Shown piece after piece: positions 16,169-24,350 of a stretch of DNA of 36,731 nt; position 1 is the stretch's first letter; the number at the start of each line of letters is the position of its first letter. The notes beneath the pieces were generated by a model that saw only the letters and a list, made by a program, of their open reading frames with translations, had not been told where the DNA came from and made no database searches. A program made the position numbers and the translations under genes. Source of the stretch: SFHK01 sp963618055 (GTDB taxonomy: Bacteria > Bacillota > Clostridia > Christensenellales > Aristaeellaceae); assembly GCA_963618055.1 (NCBI GenBank), contig CAVERI010000022.1:1-36731 (forward strand). Reading direction: 5' to 3'.

Positions 16169-17155
16169 CTACGCCATCGTTTCCAGCATCCGCAAAGTGA
16201 CCTCGCAGTCGGTCGGCCGGCCGTCGCGGTATTGCTCAAACGCATCGATCATATACCGCCCCATGCGCCGCACCTCAAGGCCAAGCGCCCCGGCGATATG
16301 CGGCGTAACGAAGCAGTTGGGCAGCTTTATAAGCGGATTTTCGTCCGTGTGCCTCTCGTCGGTCAGCACATCCAACAGCGCCGTGCGCGTTTCATCCTGC
16401 GCAAGCATGTCATAGAGATCCCTTTCGTCCAGCTGCGCGCCGCGGCCGGTGTTGATGAAGGTAGAATACGGCTTCATCGAAAGCAGATGCGCGCGCTTAA
16501 TGATGCCCGCCGTCGTCGGCAGGTTGGCGAGATGGTTGGAAACCACGTCGCAGCTTTCGAATATTTCCTCCATCGTGGTTCTGCGGACGTGCAGCGCCTC
16601 GGCGCGCGCGTCAGGCAGGAACGGGTCGAACACGAGCACCTCCGCATCGGCCTGCTTCAGCTGCTCGGCCACAAGGCTGCCAATCGCGCCGCAGCCCAGC
16701 AGCCCCACCTTCACGTCATACGCGCCCGGATAATTCCGTCCCAGCTCCGCTGCTGCCGCGCGCGATTCGCTCATTCGCCGCTGCACGGGAAAATACCCCT
16801 TCAGCGCCAGCAGAATCTGCGCGTAGGTATACTGCGCCACTGCCAGCCCGTTCGCGCGCCACGCGCTGAACAGCCGCACGCCGCGGTTCAAAAACGGACG
16901 CGCGAACAGCTGCACCGATCCCGCGCCGTAGAACAGCGCCTTCACGCGCGGCAGGTATTCCGCGATCTCGTCCTCCGTATATTCCGGCATGCCCCACGTG
17001 GAAAACAGAATTTCGGCGTTCCTTAGCCGCGCGTCGTGCGGATCGGTGCAAACCGGGATTTCTCCCTCAAAAAGCGCTTCGAGCGCCGCAATATTTTTTT
17101 CGGAATACACCCGGCGCAGAGTTGTTTCGCCGGTTCCAAACAATGCCGCCTTCAT
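16169..17155 (-). CDS. D-isomer 2-hydroxyacid dehydrogenase family protein
   Basis: This 328-residue NAD(P)-dependent oxidoreductase has a Rossmann motif GLLGCGAIGSLVAEQL, the acidic residue after the second strand in VLVFDPF, the block INTGRGAQLDERDL and the catalytic His in VTPHIAGALG. The expected Arg is in the INTGRGA block and the Glu in DVLTDE. The N-terminal catalytic domain (MKAALFGTGETTLRR) differs from SerA and lactate dehydrogenases, so the substrate cannot be given. The start has AGAGGA about 9 bp before the ATG. It is 18 bp from the ROK kinase and 17 bp from the phosphatase, clearly one operon. Confidence 0.9.
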   Translation of the reverse strand: MKAALFGTGETTLRRVYSEKNIAALEALFEGEIPVCTDPHDARLRNAEILFSTWGMPEYTEDEIAEYLPRVKALFYGAGSVQLFARPFLNRGVRLFSAWRANGLAVAQYTYAQILLALKGYFPVQRRMSESRAAAAELGRNYPGAYDVKVGLLGCGAIGSLVAEQLKQADAEVLVFDPFLPDARAEALHVRRTTMEEIFESCDVVSNHLANLPTTAGIIKRAHLLSMKPYSTFINTGRGAQLDERDLYDMLAQDETRTALLDVLTDERHTDENPLIKLPNCFVTPHIAGALGLEVRRMGRYMIDAFEQYRDGRPTDCEVTLRMLETMA

Positions 17156-17173
17156 CGTGGCTTTTCCTCTTTT

Positions 17174-18055
17174 CTATTTTTTGAGCGCGCGCCGCGCGAG
17201 CAGCGCCGCACCCGTCGCGCCCGCGAGGTCGCCCAGCGCGGGCGGAACGATGTAATCCTCCATGCCGCTTAGAATCCGCTCGCTTTGAATGTAGCCGCCC
17301 AGCAGCGTCCGTGTGCGCTCCCGCACGCGCGCGAACAGGGAGGTGCGGTGCATCACGCCGCCGCCCAGAATGATTTTCTCGGGCGACAGGCAGAACACGG
17401 CGTTGGCGCACATCTGCGCCAGATATTCGGCCTCAATGCGCCAACCGTCGTGATTCTCCGGCAGCGTTTTCGCGCTCTCGCCCCAGCGCTTTTCCATCGC
17501 CGGGCCGCTGGCCAGTCCCTCAAGGCAGCCCTTATGATACGGGCAAACGCCGTCCGGCATGGGATCGGCGGGATCCGGCCTTAGAAGCATATGCCCAAAC
17601 TCCGGGTGAAGCAGCCCGTGCACCAGCTGCCCCTCGCAAACAACGCCGCCGCCAATGCCCGTGCCCACGGTGACGTACAGGCAGCTGCGCAGCCCCTTCG
17701 CCGCACCCAGCTCAAGCTCCGCCAGCGCCGCAGCGTTCACGTCGGTATCGATTTCGCCGGGCACGTTCAGCGCGTCCGTCATTGCCTTCAGAATCGGCAC
17801 ATTCCGCCACGCGAGCTTCGGCGTAGTCGTAATCGAGCCGTAATTCGACGCCTCCGGGTTTAATTCCAGCGGGCCAAAGCTGCCGATTCCCAGCGCCGAA
17901 ATGCCCTTATCGCGGAAAAAATCAATCATCGCGGGAAGGGTGCGCCCCGGCTCCTCCGTGGGCAGAACCGCCTTTTCCAGCGGCTTCAAATCCTCTCCGC
18001 ACACCGTGAGCACCATCTTTGTGCCGCCGGCCTCCACAGCTCCATAGCGAATCAT
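17174..18055 (-). CDS. ROK family sugar kinase, fructokinase-like
   Basis: This 293-residue kinase begins MIRYGAVEAGGTKMVLTV, the ATP-binding loop of ROK proteins. It has the conserved VTVGTGIGGGVV block and the zinc motif HPEFGH...CPYHKGCLEGLASG, as in fructokinases of the ScrK/GmuE kind, and no N-terminal DNA-binding domain, so it is an enzyme and not a repressor. The frame is open to 18133, but the ATG at 18055 with AGGAGG 7 bp upstream is the family start. It is the first gene of the kinase-dehydrogenase-phosphatase operon. A small CCGCC/GGCGG hairpin lies in the 64-bp gap after the ABC transporter. Confidence 0.9.
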   Translation of the reverse strand: MIRYGAVEAGGTKMVLTVCGEDLKPLEKAVLPTEEPGRTLPAMIDFFRDKGISALGIGSFGPLELNPEASNYGSITTTPKLAWRNVPILKAMTDALNVPGEIDTDVNAAALAELELGAAKGLRSCLYVTVGTGIGGGVVCEGQLVHGLLHPEFGHMLLRPDPADPMPDGVCPYHKGCLEGLASGPAMEKRWGESAKTLPENHDGWRIEAEYLAQMCANAVFCLSPEKIILGGGVMHRTSLFARVRERTRTLLGGYIQSERILSGMEDYIVPPALGDLAGATGAALLARRALKK

Positions 18056-18119
18056 GCGTATTCCTCCTATCCGAGATCCGCCGTGAGGCGGTGAATTGGA
18101 ATCTGTCAAACCTGTGTCT

Positions 18120-19847
18120 CTATGATACCACATCCCGCGCCTGCCCGCAATCGTTTTTCGCCCGGTTCTGATACATCGCCGCGAAAACGCCGCCGCGGGA
18201 CAGAAGCGCGTCGAACGTGCCCTCCTCGGCCACGCGGCCGTTTTCCAGCACGATCACGCGGTCGAACCGGCGCATGTAGTCGCCGAAGATGTCGTGCGTG
18301 ACCACCAGCTCGGTGCAGGGCAGCTTCAAAAGGCTCTCCATCACGCGCGCCGTCGTCGCCGCGTCCAGACTGCTGGTCGCCTCGTCCACCAGCAGAAGCC
18401 CGCAGCCGCGCACCATGGCGCGCGCCACGGCGAGCCGCTGCGCCTGCCCGCCCGAAAGCCCGCGCCCGTCGCCGGTCAGGCGCGTCTGAAGCCCGTCCGG
18501 CAGCGCGTCGATCAGGTCGCCAAGCCCCGCCGCGCGCAGTGCCGTTTCCACCTCCGCCTCGCTGTACGCGCCGTACAGGCACACGTTCTGGTACAGCGTG
18601 TCCGGAAAGACGAACGGCGTCTGCGGAATCATGGCCGTCTGCCGGTAGAAATCCTCCCGTTTGAAATCCGAAACCGGCGTTCCGTTGATGAGCACGCGGC
18701 CCTCATAGCCGTCGTAATCGCGGAACAGCAGCCGGATGGCGGTGGACTTCCCGCCGCCGCTCGCGCCGACGAGCGCAAGCTTTTCGCCCCTGCGCGCGGA
18801 AAAGCTCATGTCCGAAAGCACCGGCGCGTCCGCGCCCGGATAGCGGAAGCGCACACGCTCAAAGGATAGCGTCTGAATTTCGGAAAGCGTCTCGCTTCCG
18901 TCCGGCGGCTCCGGACGGTTCATTTCGTCCTCCACTCGCTCGCGCACCGCCGCCACGGATTTCAGCCCCGCGTATGCGCTGGAGCACAGGCGCATCGGCG
19001 ACAGGATGAACGTCGAAAGGGTGTTCGCCGTGACCAGCTGGCCGATTGAAATCTTCTCATCAAACACCAGCAGCACGCCCACGGCCAGTATCACGACGGA
19101 CGGCGCCCACGACAAAAGCGAAACCAGCACCTGCGAAAGGCTCAATTCACGCCGAACGGAAAGCTCCGCCGCCGCGTTATCATGCGCCGCGTCCCGCTGC
19201 GCCCGGCGGAAATAGCCGCCCGCGCCGAACGCCGCCAGCGTCTCAAACCCGCGCAGCAGCTCGCCGACAAGGCCGGTATACCGCGCCAGATTCTCGCTGT
19301 ACGCCGCGCGCGTGCGCTTCATGCGCTTTGCCATATAGCCGGGAATGAGCAGCGGCAGAAGCCCCAGAAGGAGGGACGCGACCATCAGAAGCGGATTGAT
19401 TTTCGCCAGCATGCACACGCTTGCCAGCCCCATGAAGCCCCAGAAGACGAGGTTGAACAGGTTCATGTAGTAATCGTCGTAGATCTGCCGCATGTCGCCG
19501 GTGAACAGCGACAGCGCCTCGCCCTGCGCGGCTGCCAGATGCCTGCTGAGCGGCTTTCGAAGCTGCCCCTCCGCGAGCGCGCCGCGCGCACGCTCAACGC
19601 CCCGGCACGCCATGCGCGTGAAGGTATCCCGGCTGAAATATTCCAGAATGTGGCTGGCAAGAATCACGCCGATGCCCATAAGAAGGCTCAGAACCGCCGC
19701 CCGGCGATTTCCCGCGTCGATCAGCCATTGCATGATATAGCTCTTATATGGCGCGACGACGGCCAGCGCCAGCGTGGAAGCCAGAAAGGCGGCCGCCAGC
19801 CCCTTTTTCTCCGTCAGAAAGCCCCTGAGCGTCGTTCGTTTCCTCAT
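18120..19847 (-). CDS. ABC exporter (membrane and ATPase domains fused)
   Basis: This 575-residue half-transporter has about six transmembrane helices (for example FLASTLALAVVAPYKSYIM and VVILAVGVLLVF) followed by an ATPase domain with Walker A GASGGGKST, Q-loop MIPQTPF, signature LSGGQAQRLA, Walker B LLLVDEATSS and H-loop VVTHD. All ATPase residues are intact, so it may work as a homodimer. The substrate is unknown. The frame is open to 19934, but the ATG at 19847 with GGAGGG 7 bp upstream is the proper start. It is divergent from the marR operon and has its own promoter at 19879-19907, where no copy of the MarR palindrome is seen. Confidence 0.9.
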   Translation of the reverse strand: MRKRTTLRGFLTEKKGLAAAFLASTLALAVVAPYKSYIMQWLIDAGNRRAAVLSLLMGIGVILASHILEYFSRDTFTRMACRGVERARGALAEGQLRKPLSRHLAAAQGEALSLFTGDMRQIYDDYYMNLFNLVFWGFMGLASVCMLAKINPLLMVASLLLGLLPLLIPGYMAKRMKRTRAAYSENLARYTGLVGELLRGFETLAAFGAGGYFRRAQRDAAHDNAAAELSVRRELSLSQVLVSLLSWAPSVVILAVGVLLVFDEKISIGQLVTANTLSTFILSPMRLCSSAYAGLKSVAAVRERVEDEMNRPEPPDGSETLSEIQTLSFERVRFRYPGADAPVLSDMSFSARRGEKLALVGASGGGKSTAIRLLFRDYDGYEGRVLINGTPVSDFKREDFYRQTAMIPQTPFVFPDTLYQNVCLYGAYSEAEVETALRAAGLGDLIDALPDGLQTRLTGDGRGLSGGQAQRLAVARAMVRGCGLLLVDEATSSLDAATTARVMESLLKLPCTELVVTHDIFGDYMRRFDRVIVLENGRVAEEGTFDALLSRGGVFAAMYQNRAKNDCGQARDVVS

Positions 19848-19878
19848 AGCGTTTCCCTCCGTTTTCCCTTCTATATGA

Positions 19879-19907
19879 ATTATAAATCGCGGAGCCATGC
19901 CGCACAA
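19879..19907 (-). promoter_or_regulatory. promoter for the divergent ABC exporter
   Basis: The minus strand reads TTGTGC, 17 bp, TATAAT (-35 at 19902-19907, -10 at 19879-19884), about 30 bp before the start at 19847. Confidence 0.55.
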
Positions 19908-19979
19908 CGCGCGTTTCGTTACCGTTTTCGCCACATTTCCTTCAAATCTGAAAAAATCACGAAAACCGGCCGATTTCCG

Positions 19980-20009
19980 TTGACAATCACCCGGCCGGGC
20001 GCGTATAAT
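19980..20009 (+). promoter_or_regulatory. strong promoter of the marR-exporter operon
   Basis: TTGACA (19980-19985), 18 bp, TATAAT (20004-20009): both boxes match consensus. The start of transcription is expected near 20016, inside the operator. Confidence 0.85.
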
Positions 20010-20015
20010 ACGGCA

Positions 20016-20033
20016 TTGTTAGCCAACTAACAA
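20016..20033 (+). promoter_or_regulatory. MarR operator palindrome
   Basis: TTGTTAG-CCAA-CTAACAA is a perfect 7-bp inverted repeat with a 4-bp spacer, 6 bp downstream of the -10 box and about 20 bp before the marR start. Size, AT content and position fit a MarR dimer that blocks its own promoter. Confidence 0.8.
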
Positions 20034-20053
20034 TTTAGAAAGGAGGGAGCCTC

Positions 20054-20500
20054 ATGCACTATGGGATTGCCTTTCGGCTGAAGATGCTGGATAACCGCAT
20101 TCGCCGCGCCATGGACGCGCGCATGAACAGGCGTGAAAGCGGGCTTACCCCGCAGCAGACGCTGGTCATACGCTATCTGAGCGACCATACCGACCGCGAC
20201 GTGTTTCAGCGCGATTTCGAGACGGAATTTCGCATTTCCCGTGCGACCATTTCAAACACGCTTTCTCTCATGGAAAAGCGCGGGCTGATTCGCCGGGAAA
20301 GCGTAGAGCACGATGCGCGGCTTAAAAAGCTGACGCTTACGGAGCAGGGATGCGCCATTCACGCGCGCGCCGTCGCTGCCATCAACGAAATCAACGACTG
20401 TCTGGAGGGCGCGCTCACGGCAAAGGAAAAAGAGGCGCTTCTGCGCTCCCTTGATAAAATGGAAAATGCACTCAATCAGAGAACGGAGGATGGAGTATGA
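20054..20500 (+). CDS. MarR family transcriptional regulator
   Basis: This 148-residue winged-helix protein has a recognition region FETEFRISRATISNTLSLME, then KRGLIRRE and the wing DARLKKLTLTEQG, all typical of MarR. Long helices at both ends would form the dimer. The start has AAAGGAGGG upstream. Its end overlaps the exporter ATG (ATGA), so the three genes form one operon. It very probably represses this operon through the palindrome at 20016-20033 and releases it on binding a small ligand. The ligand is unknown, but a compound pumped by the exporter is the usual case. Confidence 0.92.
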   Translation: MHYGIAFRLKMLDNRIRRAMDARMNRRESGLTPQQTLVIRYLSDHTDRDVFQRDFETEFRISRATISNTLSLMEKRGLIRRESVEHDARLKKLTLTEQGCAIHARAVAAINEINDCLEGALTAKEKEALLRSLDKMENALNQRTEDGV

Positions 20501-22251
20501 TTCGAAAGCTCGCACGCAGCATCCGCCAGTATAAGCGCGATGCAATCCTCACGCCGCTGTCCATGACGCTGGAGGTCATTATGGAGGTTCTTCTGCCGAT
20601 CATCATGGCCGACCTCATCGACAACGGCATTACCGACCCCGGAAACAGCGCCGTCATCTGGCGCGACGGCCTGCTGCTCGCGGGCGTGTCGATTCTGTCG
20701 CTGCTCAGCGGCCTGCTGGGCGGCGTGTTCGGCGCGCGCGCGTCGTCCGGCTTCGCCCGCAACCTGCGGCACGACATGTACTATCGCCTGCAGGATTATT
20801 CCTTTTCAAACATCGACAAATTTTCCACCTCGTCGCTGATCACGCGCCTGACCACCGACGTGTCCAACGTGCAGAACGCCTTTCAGATGCTGATCCGCAT
20901 GGCGGCGCGCAGTCCGCTGATGCTGATCTTTTCGGCGATTATGGCCTTCCGCGTGAACGCGCGGCTCGCGCTGATCTTCCTGTGCGTCGTGCCGTTTCTG
21001 GCCGTGGGTCTGACCTACGTCGCCACGCACGCGCACCCGGTGTTCCGCAAGGTGTTCAAAACTTACGACTCCCTGAACAACGTGGTTCAGGAAAACGTGC
21101 GCGGCATGCGCGTGGTGAAGTCGTTCGTGCGCGAGGACTACGAGGATAAGAAGTTTGAAGACATTTCCGGACAGGTCTGCACGCTGTTCACGAAGGCCGA
21201 GCGCATCATCGCGCTCAACAGCCCGCTTATGCAGTTTGCCATGTACGCCTGCACGCTGCTGATTTCGTGGTTCGGCGCGAAGTTCATCCTGTCCTCCGTG
21301 GGACAGCCGAACGCCATGACCACGGGTCAGTTAAACAGCCTGCTTACCTATTCCATGCAGATTCTCGGCAGCCTGATGATGCTCTCCTTTATGTTCGTCA
21401 TGCTGACGATCTCCCGCGCCTCCGGCGAGCGCATCTGCGAGGTGCTGGACGAGCAGAGCGACCTGCACAGCCCCGAAAACGCGCGCAAGGAAATTCCCGA
21501 CGGCAGCGTCGATTTCGACGGCGTGAGCTTCTCCTATGCCGGGAACAAAAAACGGCTCTGCCTTGAGGATGTGAACCTGCACATCCGTTCCGGCGAAACC
21601 ATCGGTATCGTGGGCGGCACGGGCTCGAGCAAATCCACGCTGGTGCAGCTGATTCCGCGCCTGTACGACGCCACCGAGGGTGTTGTGAAGGTCGGCGGGC
21701 ACAACGTGAAGGAGTACGATCTGGAAGCGCTGCGCAACAGCGTCGCCATGGTGCTTCAGAAAAACGTGCTGTTCTCCGGCACCATCCGCGAAAACCTGCG
21801 CTGGGGCAATCCCGACGCGACCGACGAGGAGCTCGCCGCGGCCTGCAAGCTGGCGCAGGCCCATGAGTTCATCGAGAGCTTCCCGGAGGGCTACGACACC
21901 TTCATCGAGCAGGGCGGTTCAAACGTATCCGGCGGCCAGAAGCAGCGCCTGTGCCTCGCCCGCGCCATTTTGAAAAAGCCGAAAATCCTCATTCTGGACG
22001 ACTCGACCAGCGCCGTGGACACGCGCACCGACGCGCTCATCCGCGAGGGCATGAAGAAAATCATCCCGGGCACGACCACCTTCATCATTGCCCAGCGCAT
22101 TTCCTCCGTAATGGAGGCCGACAAAATCATCGTGCTGGACGGCGGCCGCGTGAACGGCTTCGGCACGCATGACGAGCTTATGCAGACCAACGAAATCTAC
22201 CGCGAGGTCTACACCTCGCAGACGAAGGGAGGCGGCGATTATGATGAATAA
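20497..22251 (+). CDS. heterodimeric ABC exporter subunit with degenerate ATPase site residues
   Basis: This 584-residue half-transporter has an N-terminal membrane domain followed by an ATPase domain. The Walker A loop reads GGTGSSKST near residue 375, the signature VSGGQKQRL is intact, the Walker B is LILDDSTSAVDT (Asp where the catalytic Glu should be) and the H-loop reads IIAQR, with Gln for His. These changes are typical of the degenerate-site partner in heterodimeric exporters such as BmrCD, LmrCD and TM287/288. The intact partner is the next gene, which overlaps it by 11 bp. It is coupled to marR by ATGA. The likely role is drug or peptide efflux; the substrate is unknown. Confidence 0.92.
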   Translation: MIRKLARSIRQYKRDAILTPLSMTLEVIMEVLLPIIMADLIDNGITDPGNSAVIWRDGLLLAGVSILSLLSGLLGGVFGARASSGFARNLRHDMYYRLQDYSFSNIDKFSTSSLITRLTTDVSNVQNAFQMLIRMAARSPLMLIFSAIMAFRVNARLALIFLCVVPFLAVGLTYVATHAHPVFRKVFKTYDSLNNVVQENVRGMRVVKSFVREDYEDKKFEDISGQVCTLFTKAERIIALNSPLMQFAMYACTLLISWFGAKFILSSVGQPNAMTTGQLNSLLTYSMQILGSLMMLSFMFVMLTISRASGERICEVLDEQSDLHSPENARKEIPDGSVDFDGVSFSYAGNKKRLCLEDVNLHIRSGETIGIVGGTGSSKSTLVQLIPRLYDATEGVVKVGGHNVKEYDLEALRNSVAMVLQKNVLFSGTIRENLRWGNPDATDEELAAACKLAQAHEFIESFPEGYDTFIEQGGSNVSGGQKQRLCLARAILKKPKILILDDSTSAVDTRTDALIREGMKKIIPGTTTFIIAQRISSVMEADKIIVLDGGRVNGFGTHDELMQTNEIYREVYTSQTKGGGDYDE

Positions 22252-24208
22252 GGCCGAAAGCGTAAAGGCACGGTATGGCCGCAATGCCATGAAGAAGGCG
22301 CCCAATCGCCGCGGGCCCGGCGGCCCGCGCGGCGGCTTCCGCACGCCCGGTCAGGGCATCGACAGGAGCACGCTGAAAAAGCTGATCGCCGTCGTGTTCA
22401 AGCCGAACATCTTCAAGCTTTTCATCGTCACGCTGTGCATTCTCTTGTCGGCGCTGGCGTCCGTCGAATCCTCGCTGTTTGTGCAGTCGCTGGTGGACGA
22501 TTACATCACCCCCATGATCGCAAGCGGCTCGCGCGACTTCAGCGGGCTGGCGCTTCTGATCGCGAAGGTCGGCGCGCTGTTCGCTGTCGGCATCCTCGGG
22601 TCGTATCTGTACAATTACATCATGGCGGACGTGGCGCAGACGACGCTCAAGCGCATCCGCGACGACATGTTCCGCAGCATGCAGCACCTGCCCGTGAAGT
22701 ACTTTGATACCCACCCGCACGGCGACATCATGAGCCACTTCACCAACGACGCCGACACGCTCCGGCAGATGATTTCGCAGTCCATCCCCTCGCTCATCTC
22801 CTCGGTCATCAGCATCATCGTCGTGTTTGTCGCCATGCTGCGCACCAGCTTCTGGCTCACGCTGTGCACGGTGCTTTCGCTGGCCATCATGATGATCGTA
22901 ACCAGCAAGGTCGGCGGGCTGGCCGGGCGCTTCTTCCTGTCCCAGCAGCAGTCGCTGGGCACGCTGAACGGCTTTATTGAAGAGATGATCAACGGCCAGA
23001 AGGTCGTGAAGGTCTTCTGCCACGAGGAGGAAACGAAGGAAGAGTTCGACATCCTGAACGACGACCTGTGCGAAAACTCGACCAACGCCAACCAGTTTTC
23101 CAACATCCTCGGCCCGATCAACAACAACCTTGGCAACCTGCAATACGCGTTCCTTGCCATCGCAGGCGGCCTGCTCGCAATCAGCGGCAAAACGGCGCTT
23201 TCGCTGGGCGCGATCATCTCGTTTTTGCAGCTCTCCCGGCAGTTCACCAACCCGGTCAACCAGATTTCGCAGCAGTTCAACTCGGTCATCATGGCTATGG
23301 CCGGCGCGCAGCGCGTGTTTAAGCTGACCGAGGAAACGCCCGAGGTGGACGACGGCTACGTAACGCTGGTCAACGCCCGCGAGGAAAACGGCGAAATCGT
23401 CGAATGCGCCGAGCGCACCGGCATGTGGGCGTGGAAGCATCCCCACTCCGACGGCACCACCACCTACACCCGCCTCGCCGGGCACGTGACGATGGAGCAC
23501 GTGGATTTCGCCTACGAGCCTGAGAAGCCGGTGCTGCACGACATCACCCTGTACGCCGAGCCCGGCCAGAAGGTGGCCTTCGTCGGCGCGACCGGCGCGG
23601 GCAAGACGACGATCACCAACCTTCTGAACCGCTTCTACGACATTGCCGACGGCAAGGTGCGCTACGACGGCATCAACATCAACAAGATCAAGAAGGCCGA
23701 CCTGCGCCATTCGCTGGGCATCGTGCTTCAGGACACCAACCTGTTCACCGGCACCGTTATGGAGAACATCCGCTACGGCAAGCTGGATGCGACCGACGAG
23801 GAGGTCTACGAGGCCGCGCGTCTCGCCAACGCGGACGACTTCATCCGCCGCCTGCCGGACGGCTACGACACGCTTCTCACATCCAACGGCGCGTCGCTTT
23901 CGCAGGGACAGCGCCAGCTGATCGCCATTGCGCGCGCGGCCGTCGCCGACCCGCCGGTCATGATTCTGGACGAGGCCACGTCCTCCATCGATACCCGCAC
24001 GGAGGCGCTGGTGCAGAAGGGCATGGATTCGCTGATGAAGGGGCGCACGGTGTTCGTTATCGCGCACCGGCTTTCCACCGTCATGAACAGCGACGTGATC
24101 ATGGTTCTCGACCATGGCCGCATCATCGAGCGCGGCAACCACGACAAGCTGATCGCCGAAAAGGGCACCTATTACCGGCTGTATACCGGCGCGTTCGAAA
24201 TGGAATAA
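22241..24208 (+). CDS. heterodimeric ABC exporter subunit with canonical ATPase residues
   Basis: This 655-residue half-transporter has a Gly/Pro/Arg-rich N-terminal extension (KKAPNRRGPGGPRGGF), a membrane domain, then an ATPase domain with Walker A GATGAGKTT near residue 450, signature LSQGQRQL, Walker B MILDEATSSIDT with catalytic Glu, and H-loop VIAHRLS. An insert of about 40 residues with acidic and Trp residues (GMWAWKHPHSD) precedes the ATPase domain. The ATGATG at 22241/22244 has AGGGAGG upstream inside the previous gene's end; the longer open frame before it is not used. Together with the previous gene it forms a heterodimer with one degenerate ATP site. A terminator follows. Confidence 0.92.
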   Translation: MMNKAESVKARYGRNAMKKAPNRRGPGGPRGGFRTPGQGIDRSTLKKLIAVVFKPNIFKLFIVTLCILLSALASVESSLFVQSLVDDYITPMIASGSRDFSGLALLIAKVGALFAVGILGSYLYNYIMADVAQTTLKRIRDDMFRSMQHLPVKYFDTHPHGDIMSHFTNDADTLRQMISQSIPSLISSVISIIVVFVAMLRTSFWLTLCTVLSLAIMMIVTSKVGGLAGRFFLSQQQSLGTLNGFIEEMINGQKVVKVFCHEEETKEEFDILNDDLCENSTNANQFSNILGPINNNLGNLQYAFLAIAGGLLAISGKTALSLGAIISFLQLSRQFTNPVNQISQQFNSVIMAMAGAQRVFKLTEETPEVDDGYVTLVNAREENGEIVECAERTGMWAWKHPHSDGTTTYTRLAGHVTMEHVDFAYEPEKPVLHDITLYAEPGQKVAFVGATGAGKTTITNLLNRFYDIADGKVRYDGININKIKKADLRHSLGIVLQDTNLFTGTVMENIRYGKLDATDEEVYEAARLANADDFIRRLPDGYDTLLTSNGASLSQGQRQLIAIARAAVADPPVMILDEATSSIDTRTEALVQKGMDSLMKGRTVFVIAHRLSTVMNSDVIMVLDHGRIIERGNHDKLIAEKGTYYRLYTGAFEME

Positions 24209-24217
24209 CCCCCACCC

Positions 24218-24260
24218 GGCGGCGAAGGGCTTCGGCTCTCCGCCGCCTTTCTCGCGTTTT
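24218..24260 (+). terminator. terminator after the exporter operon
   Basis: GGCGGCG (24218-24224) pairs with CGCCGCC (24241-24247), continued by AGGGC/GCTCT around a TTCG loop. TTTCTCGCGTTTTT follows. Confidence 0.75.
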
Positions 24261-24285
24261 TACAATTTTTCCCCGCTTAAAGCTA

Positions 24286-24314
24286 TCGTCATTTTCCTCG
24301 CGGCGTGGTACAAT
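24286..24314 (+). promoter_or_regulatory. promoter for the uroporphyrinogen-decarboxylase-family gene
   Basis: TCGTCA (24286-24291), 17 bp, TACAAT (24309-24314), about 37 bp before the ATG at 24351. The -35 is weak (4 of 6). Confidence 0.5.
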
Positions 24315-24350
24315 GTTGAAAAGAGATTTACGTGTATGTGGAGGCTGTCT

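Noticed and set aside
22178..24142. Very long open frame antisense to the second exporter subunit
   Set aside because: It is the mirror of a gene with full ABC motifs; it has no Shine-Dalgarno and is rich in the Arg/Val/His residues that GC-rich antisense frames give.
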